Assembly (NCBI GenBank): GCA_036389485.1
Contig: DASVPR010000038.1
Span: forward strand, 31,516 to 95,515
DNA from: CADCVT01 sp036389485
Lineage (GTDB): Bacteria > Actinomycetota > Thermoleophilia > Solirubrobacterales > Solirubrobacteraceae
Length of the DNA: 64,000 nt
Reading direction: 5' to 3'
Both the position numbers and the translations under genes were made by a program. Below the pieces are notes generated by a model, which saw only the letters and a program-made list of their open reading frames with translations, did not search any database and had not been told where the DNA came from. Below, in pieces: positions 41,068 through 49,282 of this stretch. Within the stretch, counting starts at the first letter, position 1; every line of letters begins with the position of its first letter.

Positions 41068-41855
41068 GCCGCGGCCCGGTCAGCGAGCTCGGCGATGACC
41101 TTCGAGAGCTGGCCTCCCTGCCAGGCGAGCGGGGAGGAGCCTTCGTCCTCGACGCGCAGCTCCGCGCCGGGGATGCGCTCGGCGTACTCCTTCCCCACCG
41201 CGAACGGGTGGCCGGGGTCGGCCTCGTCGCGGGAGGGGACGACGATCGTCGGGGCCTCGATCCGCTCCAGCGCGTCGAGCGACTCGAACGGCTGCGAGCG
41301 CGGGACGCAGCGCAGCGCGTCGGCGACGGCCTCGGGATGCTCGTGGCGGCCGAGCCGCTGGCGGACGACCTTCAGCACGGTCTCGCGGTAGCGCTCGTCG
41401 AGGTGCTCGGCCTCCCCGTACGCGTCGACGAAGCCGTCGACGCCGTCGCGCCGCAGCGCCTCGCTCAGCCGGTCCCAGCGCTCCAACCCCGCCGGGTGGT
41501 CCGGGTGGAAGGCCGGCGTGATCAGCACGAGCCCGGCGACGAGGTCCGGTTCCTCCAGCGCGACGCGGATCGCGGTGTGCGCCCCCATCGAGGCGCCGGC
41601 GAGGACCGCCCGCTCCAGGTCCAGCGAGTCCATGACGTCGATGAGGTCCGCGGCGAGGCACTCGTAGCCATACAAGTCCGGGGACGGCGCGGGCTCGGAC
41701 TCGCCATGGCCGCGCGCGTCGTACGCGATCACCCGATGGCCGGACTTCAAGAGCGACTTCGACCCCATGACGACGTACCGGCGCGTCGCCGTCAGCCCAT
41801 GCAGCAGGACGACCGGGATGCCGTCGCCGTCGTCGTCGATGGCCAGCCGCAACAC
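41064..41855 (-). CDS. Alpha/beta hydrolase
   Basis: The 263-residue protein starts with GTG and has VVLLHGLTATRRYVV near residue 15 and RVIAYDARGHGESEPAP near 41. The Ser nucleophile is in LAGASMGAHTAIRV near 86, and VVPSRDEADPGHP is the acid region. The usual C-terminal HxxxxxxP His is not obvious, so its catalytic His needs checking. It resembles 3-oxoadipate enol-lactonase-like hydrolases in length. It leads the operon 41855-38676, and its start is 17 bp from the divergent thioredoxin gene. Confidence 0.87.
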   Translation of the reverse strand: MLRLAIDDDGDGIPVVLLHGLTATRRYVVMGSKSLLKSGHRVIAYDARGHGESEPAPSPDLYGYECLAADLIDVMDSLDLERAVLAGASMGAHTAIRVALEEPDLVAGLVLITPAFHPDHPAGLERWDRLSEALRRDGVDGFVDAYGEAEHLDERYRETVLKVVRQRLGRHEHPEAVADALRCVPRSQPFESLDALERIEAPTIVVPSRDEADPGHPFAVGKEYAERIPGAELRVEDEGSSPLAWQGGQLSKVIAELADRAAA

Positions 41856-41872
41856 GCCTCTACCCTAGGGGC

Positions 41873-42616
41873 ATGACCGTCATCGACGTCACCGACGCGA
41901 CCTTCGAGCAGGAGGTCGTCGAGCGCTCCAGGCAGCTCCCCGTCGTCGTCGACTTCTGGGCCGAGTGGTGCGGGCCGTGCCGCCAGCTCGGGCCGCTGAT
42001 CGAGCGCGAGGCGAACGCGCGCGAGGGCGACGTCGTCCTCGCCAAGCTCGACACCGACGCCAACCAGCGGACGGCGATGCAGTTCGGCATCCAGGGCATC
42101 CCGGCGGTCAAGGCGTTCAAGGACGGCCGGGTCGTCGACGAGTTCGTCGGCGCGCAGCCGGCGCCGGTCGTGGCGCGCTTCTTCGACGACCTCGTGCCGA
42201 GCGAGGCCGAGCGGCTGGCCGCCGCGGACGACGAGGCGTCGCTGCGCCGCGCGCTCGAGCTCGACCCCGCGCGGAGCGAGGCCGCGGTCAAGCTGGCGCG
42301 GCTGCTCATGGCCCGCGGCGAGCGCGAGCAGGCGCTGGAGATCGCCGGGCGCGCACCCGGGAACTTCCAGGCCGAGGGGCTCGCGGCGCGGATCCGGCTC
42401 GAGGATCGCGGCGAGCCCGACCTGAACGCCGCGTGGGCCGCCCTCGACGCCGGCGACCACGAGCGCGCGATCGACCTCCTCATCGAGGCGCTCCCGAACG
42501 CCGACGGCGCCAAGGACGACATCCGCCAGGCCGTCGTCGCGGTGCTGGACGAGCTCGGCGTCGAGCACCCGCTCGCGCGCGACGCCCGGCGCCGGCTGGC
42601 TGCCGCGCTCTACTAG
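41873..42616 (+). CDS. Thioredoxin-TPR co-chaperone-like protein (CnoX/YbbN type)
   Basis: The 247-residue protein has an N-terminal thioredoxin fold with intact WCGPC (Cys33, Cys36) and cis-Pro in GIQGIPAVKAF near residue 75. A C-terminal half of TPR-like helices follows (RRALELDPARSEAAVKLARL then LMARGEREQALEIA, and AWAALDAGDHERAIDLLIEA). This layout is that of CnoX/YbbN, which protects or holds client proteins and can form mixed disulfides. The redox-active CxxC is retained, unlike the SxxC of E. coli YbbN. It may be in an operon with the next secreted protein gene, 8 bp downstream. Confidence 0.9.
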   Translation: MTVIDVTDATFEQEVVERSRQLPVVVDFWAEWCGPCRQLGPLIEREANAREGDVVLAKLDTDANQRTAMQFGIQGIPAVKAFKDGRVVDEFVGAQPAPVVARFFDDLVPSEAERLAAADDEASLRRALELDPARSEAAVKLARLLMARGEREQALEIAGRAPGNFQAEGLAARIRLEDRGEPDLNAAWAALDAGDHERAIDLLIEALPNADGAKDDIRQAVVAVLDELGVEHPLARDARRRLAAALY

Positions 42617-42623
42617 GGCTCGC

Positions 42624-44618
42624 ATGCTCCGGCTCGCCGCGCTCGCCGCCCTCCTCGTCCTGGGGGCGAGCGGCGCGGCGGAGGCGGCGACGCGTGCCCA
42701 GTTCCGCTCCGCGCCGCGCGGGACCGTCGAGCCGCGCCGCGCGGCCGGCGACTACTGCGACGCCTCGACCACGGACCTCCCGGACCAGCTCGACACGGAG
42801 CACTTCCGGATCCAGTACGACGAGACGCAGCTCGGCAGCGTCGGGGTCGACGCCTACGCGGACGCCCTGGAGGAGGCCTGGACCCGGCACATGGACGAGT
42901 TCGGATGGGCGCGCCCGCCGGTCCTCCCGGGCAAAGGTGGGCGGCTGCTCGTCCGCCTCGACGCCCTCCCCGGCTCGATCCTCGGCTACACGGCGACGGA
43001 CGGCACCTACGCCGGCTTCGTCGGGGACAACCCGGCGTCGCCATGGGACGACGGCGACGCCTACGCGAGCTGCATGGTCCTCCGCAACGACTACGGCGGC
43101 CTCGGCGAGCCGCAGGTGCGCGGGACGGCGGCGCACGAGCTGCACCACATGGTCCAGTACGGGATGGGCGCGCCGTTCGCGAACGGGGACTTCATCACCG
43201 ACGAGGCGTTCGACGAGGGCGGGGCGAAGTGGATGGAGGACGAGCTCCTCGACGACGCCGACCGCGTCCACGACTACCTCTTCCCGGACTTCGCGCTGCC
43301 GATGGGCGAGTACACGGGCGCGAACAAGTACTTCTACTGGTTCGTGTTCCGCGCGCTGACGGAGCGCTACGGGACAGCGGTCGCGGGCGGCGCGGAGGAC
43401 GTCATGCAGCGCTTCTGGGAGGAGATGTCGAAGGGCGGCGAGCAGCTCCCGGCGATGAACGCCGCCGTCGCGGCGGAGGGGAGAACCCTGGGCGGCGCTT
43501 TCCACGACGCCGCCGTCGCGACGCGGTTCGTGAAGCCGTGCGGCGGGCTGATCGCGTACCCGTTCTGCTTCGAGGAGGCGGCCGCGCACATGAACGGCAA
43601 CACGCTGCGACCCGACGACGCGACGCTCAGCCTCGGCGCGCGCGTGACGCGCACGATCGCCGACGACTACTCGGCGCACCGGCTGGCGCTGCCGCAGGGC
43701 GGGCCGCCCTTCCGGTTCACGATCGCGAACGGCGGGCCGTCGAACGCGCTGCGCGCGAGCGTCGCCTGCGACCTCGGATCGAGCCTGCGCGTCGTCGCCG
43801 CCGGGGGCGTCCTGCGGACGGGTGAGGTGGCGACGGCGACCGCGGATCCGTCGGGCTGCCAGCCGGACTCGCTGGTGGCGGTCGTCAGCGACGCTCGCGT
43901 GACGGCCGGGAACCCGTCGACGGTGTCGACGTCGGGGTACGAGGTCGCGACCGGCGACGCCGCGGACGGGGTCGTGACCGTGCGGGTGACCGGACCGGGG
44001 ACGGTCACGAGCACGCCGGCGGGCATCGCCTGCGGGAGCGACTGCAGCGAGTGGTTCGCCGCGGGGACGGACGTGGCGTTCACGGCGACCCCGCTCACCG
44101 GCGCGGAGTTCACCGGCTGGTCCGGGGCGTGCGGCGGCACCGGCACGTGCTCGGTGACCGCGGACGGCACCGACGAAGTCGTCGCGACGTTCGTCGCCGG
44201 GCCGGACGACGGCGGGGACGGCGAGCCCCCCGCGGAGCCTCCCGCCCCCGCGCCGCTGCCGCCCGGGCCCTCGCCCGACGTGCCGCCCGTGATCCTGCCC
44301 CCGCCGGACCGCACCGCGCCGCGCTTCACCGCCCTCGCCTTCCCCCGCACCCCGCTGCGCCGGTTCCTCCGCCGCGGGCTGCGCATCGCGTTCGTGCTCT
44401 CCGAGCCCGCGCGGGTCGACGCGCGGCTCACCGCCGGCGGCCGGCTGCTCGGCCGCGGCGCGACCATCAACGGAAGCCGCGTGACGGTGCGCGTCACCAG
44501 CCGCGCGCGAAGGCGCCTCCGCCGCGCCCGGCGCGTCCGGGCGACGCTCGTCCTCACGGCGACCGACGCCGCGGGCAACGCCGCGACACAGAGGCGCCGC
44601 GTCACATTGCGCCGCTAG
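42624..44618 (+). CDS. Secreted zinc metalloprotease-like protein with InlB-B-type repeat
   Basis: The 664-residue precursor has a signal peptide (MLRLAALAALLVLGASGAAE). A catalytic-type domain carries TAAHELHHMVQYGM near residue 170, a HExxH zinc motif, and a downstream Glu-rich DEGGAKWMEDE. A middle beta domain follows. Near residues 455-525 there is a divergent InlB-B repeat with GTVTSTPAGIACGSDCSEWF and FTGWSGACGG. A Pro-rich linker and a C-terminal Ig-like domain (DRTAPRFTALAF to GNAATQRRRVTLRR), common in Solirubrobacterales exoproteins, end the protein. Proteolysis is inferred from the motif. Residues 530-560 are low-complexity and likely unstructured. Confidence 0.85.
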   Translation: MLRLAALAALLVLGASGAAEAATRAQFRSAPRGTVEPRRAAGDYCDASTTDLPDQLDTEHFRIQYDETQLGSVGVDAYADALEEAWTRHMDEFGWARPPVLPGKGGRLLVRLDALPGSILGYTATDGTYAGFVGDNPASPWDDGDAYASCMVLRNDYGGLGEPQVRGTAAHELHHMVQYGMGAPFANGDFITDEAFDEGGAKWMEDELLDDADRVHDYLFPDFALPMGEYTGANKYFYWFVFRALTERYGTAVAGGAEDVMQRFWEEMSKGGEQLPAMNAAVAAEGRTLGGAFHDAAVATRFVKPCGGLIAYPFCFEEAAAHMNGNTLRPDDATLSLGARVTRTIADDYSAHRLALPQGGPPFRFTIANGGPSNALRASVACDLGSSLRVVAAGGVLRTGEVATATADPSGCQPDSLVAVVSDARVTAGNPSTVSTSGYEVATGDAADGVVTVRVTGPGTVTSTPAGIACGSDCSEWFAAGTDVAFTATPLTGAEFTGWSGACGGTGTCSVTADGTDEVVATFVAGPDDGGDGEPPAEPPAPAPLPPGPSPDVPPVILPPPDRTAPRFTALAFPRTPLRRFLRRGLRIAFVLSEPARVDARLTAGGRLLGRGATINGSRVTVRVTSRARRRLRRARRVRATLVLTATDAAGNAATQRRRVTLRR

Positions 44619-44718
44619 GGCGGCGGAGGCGCGGGCGGGGCGGGCTGCGGGGGCGGGGCGGCCGCGGAAGGGGCGAGGCGCTCGCGGCCGGCGGAGTCGC
44701 GCCCAGCGCGCGGCGGCG

Positions 44719-45588
44719 TCATTCCGCGGGGAGCTCGCGCAGCTCCCGCGCGACGGCCTCCGGCTCCTCGAGTTGCGGGTAGTGGCCGACGCCGGCGAGC
44801 TCGGCGAAATGCGCGTCGGGCCTCCGGAGGCGCAGCTCGGCGAGCATGTGCTCACCGCTGACCGGGTCGAGCGGCCCCCAGACGAACCGGAGGGGGACGT
44901 CGCAGCGGGCGATCGCGGTCTCCCACCGGGACGCGTAGCGGACGCGCTCGGCGATGTACGCGAGCAGCGGGTGGGCGAGGTCGCGGCCGCGGCGGTTGGC
45001 GAACGCGACCCAGTGCTCGTGCAGTTCGGCGTCCGCGAGCGGGCGCGCGATGACCTGGCGCAGGCCGCGGACGAAGGTGCGCTCGGTCGTCAGCCGCGTC
45101 AGCACCGGGCCGGCGAACCGGTGGGCGAGCAGCCTCTGGATCGCCAGCGGGCGGTGCAGCGACGGGATCATCCCGCCGTTCAGGAACGCCGCCGAGACGA
45201 CCTCGACGGGCAGATCGCGATCGTCGCGGCGGGCGAGCAGCTCCTGCCCGACCGACACGCCGTAGTCGTGGCACACGAGCGCGGTCCGCGTCACGCCGAG
45301 GTGCGCCCACACTGCCTCGACCGCGTCCGCCTGCTCCAGGAGCGAGTACCGGTGCGGCCGCGGCTTGTCCGAGTCCCCGAACCCCAGGAAGTCGAGGGCG
45401 ACGAGACGCCGCTCCCCGCGCAGCCGGTCGAACATGCCGGCCCAGTCCAGCGAGGACGTCGGGAAGCCGTGCAGGAACGTGACCACGGGCGCGTCCGCCG
45501 GCCCGGCCGTGCGCAGGAAGATCCGATGGCCGCCGGGGCCGGCGATCCGCGAACCGCCCGCCCACCACTCCGCCGCGCGGGCGATCAC
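44719..45588 (-). CDS. Alpha/beta hydrolase, haloalkane-dehalogenase/epoxide-hydrolase-like
   Basis: The 289-residue protein starts with GTG in a GTGA overlap with the upstream hydrolase. It has TFLHGFPTSSLDWAG near residue 38 and ALDFLGFGDSDKP near 64. LVCHDYGVSVGQEL near 102 has Asp at the nucleophile position, FVWGPLDPVSGEHM is near 238, and GVGHYPQLEEPEAV carries the catalytic His near 271. The Asp nucleophile favours epoxide hydrolase or dehalogenase chemistry. Substrate unknown. Confidence 0.88.
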   Translation of the reverse strand: MIARAAEWWAGGSRIAGPGGHRIFLRTAGPADAPVVTFLHGFPTSSLDWAGMFDRLRGERRLVALDFLGFGDSDKPRPHRYSLLEQADAVEAVWAHLGVTRTALVCHDYGVSVGQELLARRDDRDLPVEVVSAAFLNGGMIPSLHRPLAIQRLLAHRFAGPVLTRLTTERTFVRGLRQVIARPLADAELHEHWVAFANRRGRDLAHPLLAYIAERVRYASRWETAIARCDVPLRFVWGPLDPVSGEHMLAELRLRRPDAHFAELAGVGHYPQLEEPEAVARELRELPAE

Positions 45589-46400
45589 CCGGCCGCCGCC
45601 GCTCCGGCCCGGGCGTGCGCGCGGACCAGCTCCGCGCTGCGCTCCGGCTGCTCCCACCAGAACAGGTGGCCGACGCCCTCCAGCTCGACGAGCCGCGCTC
45701 CCGGGATCCGCTCCGCGATCACGCGCGAGTTGGCGACCGGCAGCATCTGGTCCGAAGTGCCGTGGACGACGAGCGTCGGCGCCGCGATCCGGGCGAGACG
45801 CGAGCTCGTGTCGTGCCCCGCGATCGCCTGCATCTGCAGCGCGATCACCTGCAGGGGGACCCGCAGCGCCAAAGCCATCTCGCGCCAGCGCTCGTACTCG
45901 CCGGCCCGGCCGGCGAACTCGCGCGAGACGTTGATCTCCCACCCGACGCGCAGGGCGCGCTCGCGGTCCCCGGACGCCCACGCCTCCGCGAGCCGCTGGA
46001 ACGTCGCGGGGTCGGTCAGCGCGCTCCCCGCCCCGCCCGCGTACGAGCAGCCGATGACCAGCGTCCGGATCCGCTCCGGATGCCGCAGCGCCAGCTCCTG
46101 GGCCACCATCCCGCCCATCGAGACGCCCATGACGTGCGCGCTCTCGAGGTCGAGCGCGTCGAGCAGCGCCGCGGCGTCGTCGGCGAGCTGCGCGAGGGTG
46201 AAGGGAGCGTCGACCCGGCTCGACCTCCCGACGCCGCGGTGGTCGTAGGCGATGACGCGGAAGTCGCGGGCGAGCGCGTCGAGGAACGGATCGCCCCACG
46301 ACAGGTGCGTCCCGCTCATCCCCATGATCAGCAGGAGCGGCTCGCCGTCCCCGCGCTCCAGGAAGTGCAGCTCGTTGCCGTCGACGGTCACGGTGGGCAT
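45585..46400 (-). CDS. Alpha/beta hydrolase (serine type)
   Basis: The 271-residue protein has LLLIMGMSGTHLSW near residue 24 and VIAYDHRGVGRSSR near 48. The Ser nucleophile is in VMGVSMGGMVAQEL near 91, VVHGTSDQMLPV is near 212, and GVGHLFWWEQPE carries the His near 245. It resembles lactonase- or esterase-type hydrolases. It starts 10 bp after the dinB stop on the same strand and overlaps the next hydrolase, so both may be read through from the SOS promoter of dinB. Confidence 0.88.
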   Translation of the reverse strand: MPTVTVDGNELHFLERGDGEPLLLIMGMSGTHLSWGDPFLDALARDFRVIAYDHRGVGRSSRVDAPFTLAQLADDAAALLDALDLESAHVMGVSMGGMVAQELALRHPERIRTLVIGCSYAGGAGSALTDPATFQRLAEAWASGDRERALRVGWEINVSREFAGRAGEYERWREMALALRVPLQVIALQMQAIAGHDTSSRLARIAAPTLVVHGTSDQMLPVANSRVIAERIPGARLVELEGVGHLFWWEQPERSAELVRAHARAGAAAAG

Positions 46401-46410
46401 GGCGCGAAGG

Positions 46411-47469
46411 CTAGACCGGCAGCGCCATCTGCCCGTCGGCGACGGCGGGCTCCTCGCCGTGGTCGAACGCCGCAACGCGCACCCCGAGCAGGCGGACCGG
46501 CCGCGCGGGCGCGTACTCGCGCAGCAGCTCCAGCGCGACGCCGCCGACGACCCCCGGGTCGTTCGTGGGCGCGGCGATCGTCCGCGCGCGGGTCACCGTC
46601 GTCCAGTCGTCGAGGCGGACCTTGATCGCGATGTTGCGCCCCCGCCGCTCCTGCTTGGCCAGCCGCACGCACAGCTCCCGCGCGAGCGTCGTCAGCCGCC
46701 CCTCCAACTCGAGCGGATCGCCCACGTCGCGGTCGAACGTCGTCTCCCGCGACTCGGAGACCGCGACGCGCTCGAGCGTCAGGTGCTCGGACCCGTGGAA
46801 CGCCGCCCGCCGGCGCAGGTCGGGGCCATGGTTCAAGCCGAAGTGCTCGATCAGCACCTGCTCCGGCGTCGCCGCCAGCGCGCCGAGCGTCGTGATCCCC
46901 ATCCGCTCCAGCCGCGCGACCGTCTTCGGCCCGATCCCCGGCACGAGCCCGGGCGGGGCCGACGCGAACCGCGCGCACGCGTCCTCGCGACTCAGGACGA
47001 CGAAGCCCGCGGGCTTCTCCGCGTCGGACGCCACCTTGGCCACGAGCTTGTTCGGCCCGATCCCGACCGACGCCGTCAGCCCGGTCTCCTCCTTGATCTC
47101 GGCGACCAGCCGGCGCATCGCGGCCCGCGGCGCGACGAGCCCGTCGAGGTCGAGGTAGGCCTCGTCGAGCCCGACGACCTCCACCCGCTCGACGTGCTTG
47201 CGCAGCAGCCCCATCACCTTCGCGGAGGCCTCGCGGTACGCGGTGAAGTCGGGCGGAATGAGGATCGCGTCGGGGCACAGCCGCCGCGCCTTCGCCGTCG
47301 GCATCGCGGAGCCGACGCCGAACTTCCGCGCCTCGTACGACGCGGTCGTGACGACCGCCCGCGGCCCGTCGCCGGAGACGATCACCGGCTTGCCGCGCAG
47401 CTCGGGCCGGCGGAGGAGCTCGACGCTCGCGTAGAAGGCGTCGACGTCGAGGTGCGCGATGCGGGCCAT
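46411..47469 (-). CDS. dinB: DNA polymerase IV, Y-family
   Basis: The 352-residue translesion polymerase has the N-terminal metal motif AHLDVDAFYASVE with Asp8. SYEARKFGVGSAMPTAKARR follows, then VEVVGLDEAYLDLDG with the catalytic Asp-Glu near residue 101, IGPNKLVAKVASD, and a little-finger domain starting near 225 (SRETTFDRDV). The C-terminal beta-clamp motif is not obvious; the tail ends DGQMALPV, and QMALPV may serve as the clamp-binding peptide. A perfect LexA box lies 8 bp before ATG, so it is expected to be SOS-induced. Confidence 0.94.
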   Translation of the reverse strand: MARIAHLDVDAFYASVELLRRPELRGKPVIVSGDGPRAVVTTASYEARKFGVGSAMPTAKARRLCPDAILIPPDFTAYREASAKVMGLLRKHVERVEVVGLDEAYLDLDGLVAPRAAMRRLVAEIKEETGLTASVGIGPNKLVAKVASDAEKPAGFVVLSREDACARFASAPPGLVPGIGPKTVARLERMGITTLGALAATPEQVLIEHFGLNHGPDLRRRAAFHGSEHLTLERVAVSESRETTFDRDVGDPLELEGRLTTLARELCVRLAKQERRGRNIAIKVRLDDWTTVTRARTIAAPTNDPGVVGGVALELLREYAPARPVRLLGVRVAAFDHGEEPAVADGQMALPV

Positions 47470-47477
47470 CCGGAGGA

Positions 47478-47491
47478 CGAACGTTAGTTCG
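47478..47491. promoter_or_regulatory. LexA (SOS) box upstream of dinB
   Basis: CGAACGTTAGTTCG is a perfect CGAAC-N4-GTTCG palindrome, the LexA operator of actinobacteria and other Gram-positives. It lies 8 bp upstream of the dinB start and 18 bp from the end of the amidohydrolase gene, so dinB is its target. The short distance and lack of an SD suggest a leaderless dinB transcript with the box over the promoter. Confidence 0.88.
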
Positions 47492-47509
47492 CCCGCCGGA
47501 CGCGGCCCG

Positions 47510-48637
47510 TCAGACGTCGAGCTCGGGCGTGCCCGCCAGCAGCTGCGCGCCCATCGCCGCGTAGAGCGCCTGGTCCCGCACGCCGCCGCCGCCCGCCACG
47601 ACCTCCCGGCCGGCCTCGATCAACGCGGCGACCTGCCGCGCAACCGGGTGCCCGTCGGCGCGATGGCACGCCAGCCCCGCGAGCGCGAGCGGCTCGTCGA
47701 CCGGCTGCCGCCGGAACGACAGATTGGCCGCGACGCAGCAATGCGCCACCACGCGCTCGAAGATCACGTCGCGCGGCCCGAGCCGCGCCGACCCCGGCGC
47801 CGGCCCCACGTCGAGCGGCTCCTCGCCCGCGAGCACCCGCTCGATCGACCCGCCGGCGATCGCCCGCAGCGCGTCGCCGTCGAGCCCGACGCTCAGCCCG
47901 CAGCGCACGGTCGCGAGCGAGTGGAAGAGCGGGCTCCCGTACGGCATGTCGCTCGCGTAGAGGATCCGCCCGGGCGGCACGGTCGTGAAGAGGGCCAGCA
48001 GGTCGGAGACCTGCCACCACGCGGTGTCGAAGAACAGGTTCGGCAGCTCGGCCGCGTAGGGCGCGATCCAGCCCGTGTCGCTGATCCCGGCGTGGGCGAG
48101 GATGAGCCGCGCGCCCGGGTGCTCGCGCGCCATGTGCACGACGCTCTCGCCCAGGTGCGGGATCCCGCGCCCGGCGTGGAACAGGACGGCGCCCCGCACC
48201 GAGCCCGCCAGCGCGACGACCTCCTCGACGACCGGGTGCGGCAGCTGGAAGCCGTCCGACCGCGGGTGGAGCTTGAACCCCCGGGCGCCGGCCTCCAGGC
48301 ACCGCCGCGCCTCGTCGAGCGCGCCCTCCGCGTTCGGGTCGATCCGCGCCAGCGCGCGCAGCCGGCCGCCCGAAGCGGCGCACGCGGCGAGCACGCGGTC
48401 GTTCGCGGGCGGGTACCCGGCCGGCTCCTGGGACGGGAAGACGAGCGCCCCGTCCTGCCCCGCGCCGTCGAGGCCGAGGAGCAGGTCCTCGGGATCGGCC
48501 TCGAACCCGTCGGGATCGTCGTGGCCGATGTGGGTATGCGCGTCGAACCACCTCGTCCCGGAGGGCAGCGCGGCGAGGTGCGCCTCGTGCAGCGGGCGGA
48601 GGATCTCGTCGAACGGGCTGCCGGGCGCCGTGGGCAC
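47510..48637 (-). CDS. Amidohydrolase family protein (TIM-barrel, Amidohydro_2 type)
   Basis: The 375-residue protein has FDAHTHIGHDDPDG near residue 31 as the first metal motif. Later motifs are FKLHPRSDGFQLPHP near 145, LFHAGRGIPHLGES near 171, LILAHAGISDTGW near 197 and LYASDMPYGSP near 246 with the Asp. This resembles the decarboxylase/hydrolase branch (PF04909). The substrate is unknown. It starts 11 bp after the ECF sigma gene on the same strand and so may be co-transcribed with it. Confidence 0.86.
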   Translation of the reverse strand: MPTAPGSPFDEILRPLHEAHLAALPSGTRWFDAHTHIGHDDPDGFEADPEDLLLGLDGAGQDGALVFPSQEPAGYPPANDRVLAACAASGGRLRALARIDPNAEGALDEARRCLEAGARGFKLHPRSDGFQLPHPVVEEVVALAGSVRGAVLFHAGRGIPHLGESVVHMAREHPGARLILAHAGISDTGWIAPYAAELPNLFFDTAWWQVSDLLALFTTVPPGRILYASDMPYGSPLFHSLATVRCGLSVGLDGDALRAIAGGSIERVLAGEEPLDVGPAPGSARLGPRDVIFERVVAHCCVAANLSFRRQPVDEPLALAGLACHRADGHPVARQVAALIEAGREVVAGGGGVRDQALYAAMGAQLLAGTPELDV

Positions 48638-48648
48638 GGCGCGCCAGC

Positions 48649-49200
48649 CTACGCAGCGACAGGCAGCGCGGCGTCGCCGACCGCCGGCGCGATCTCGGTC
48701 CGCAGCTTCGCCATCCCGAGCCGGATGCGGCTCTTCGCGGTCCCGAGCGGGACACCGACGCGCCGCGCGATCTCGTCCGCCGTCAGCCCGCCCCAGTACG
48801 CGAGCACGAGCGCCTCGCGCTGCGGGGCCGGCAGCCGGCGCAGCCCGTCCACCACCGCCCGTCGGTCGGCGCCCCGCTCGGCCGCGGACGCCGGCCGGTC
48901 GTCGGCGCGGGGCGCCTCGAACGCCGCCGCGACCTCGAGCCGGTCGCGAACGCGGCCGGCCGCCTGGCCCTCGCGGTGGACGTCGAGCGCCCGGGAGCGG
49001 GCCATCAGCCGCAGGTACGTCCCCACGTCGCCGCGCCCGGCGTCGAACTTCCCGGGGTTGCGCCAGAGGCGGAGGAAGACGTCCTGGGCGACGTCCTGGG
49101 CCTGCGCCGGATCGCCGAGGATCCGGAGGGCGGCGGCGTAGACGCCGCGCGCGTGGGCGTCGTAGACGCGAGCGAAGGTGGTGGGGTCGGAGAGCGGCAT
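48649..49200 (-). CDS. ECF RNA polymerase sigma factor (sigma-70 family)
   Basis: The 183-residue protein has region 2 (YAAALRILGDPAQAQDVAQD and VFLRLWRNPGKFD near residue 20) and region 4 (LPAPQREALVLAYWGGLTAD and EIARRVGVPLGTAKSRIRLG near 125), typical of SigK/RpoE-like ECF factors. No anti-sigma gene follows; an amidohydrolase does. An alternative ATG 24 bp upstream is in frame. The upstream region carries two 12-bp direct repeats that might be its own control site. Confidence 0.88.
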   Translation of the reverse strand: MPLSDPTTFARVYDAHARGVYAAALRILGDPAQAQDVAQDVFLRLWRNPGKFDAGRGDVGTYLRLMARSRALDVHREGQAAGRVRDRLEVAAAFEAPRADDRPASAAERGADRRAVVDGLRRLPAPQREALVLAYWGGLTADEIARRVGVPLGTAKSRIRLGMAKLRTEIAPAVGDAALPVAA

Positions 49201-49223
49201 CGTGGAACGTAGTTTACACATGA

Positions 49224-49258
49224 TGTTGAAGGTTGTGGCGCGACGGTGTTGAAGGTTG
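49224..49258. repeat. Two 12-bp direct repeats TGTTGAAGGTTG, 23-bp period
   Basis: The 12-mer occurs at 49224-49235 and 49247-49258 between the divergent ECF sigma and wax-ester synthase genes. The 23-bp spacing is close to two helical turns, which fits binding of two regulator units on one DNA face. On the minus strand the unit reads CAACCTTCAACA. No known operator family is recognised. Confidence 0.55.
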
Positions 49259-49282
49259 CGCGGCGTGCGAGGATCAGGCGCG

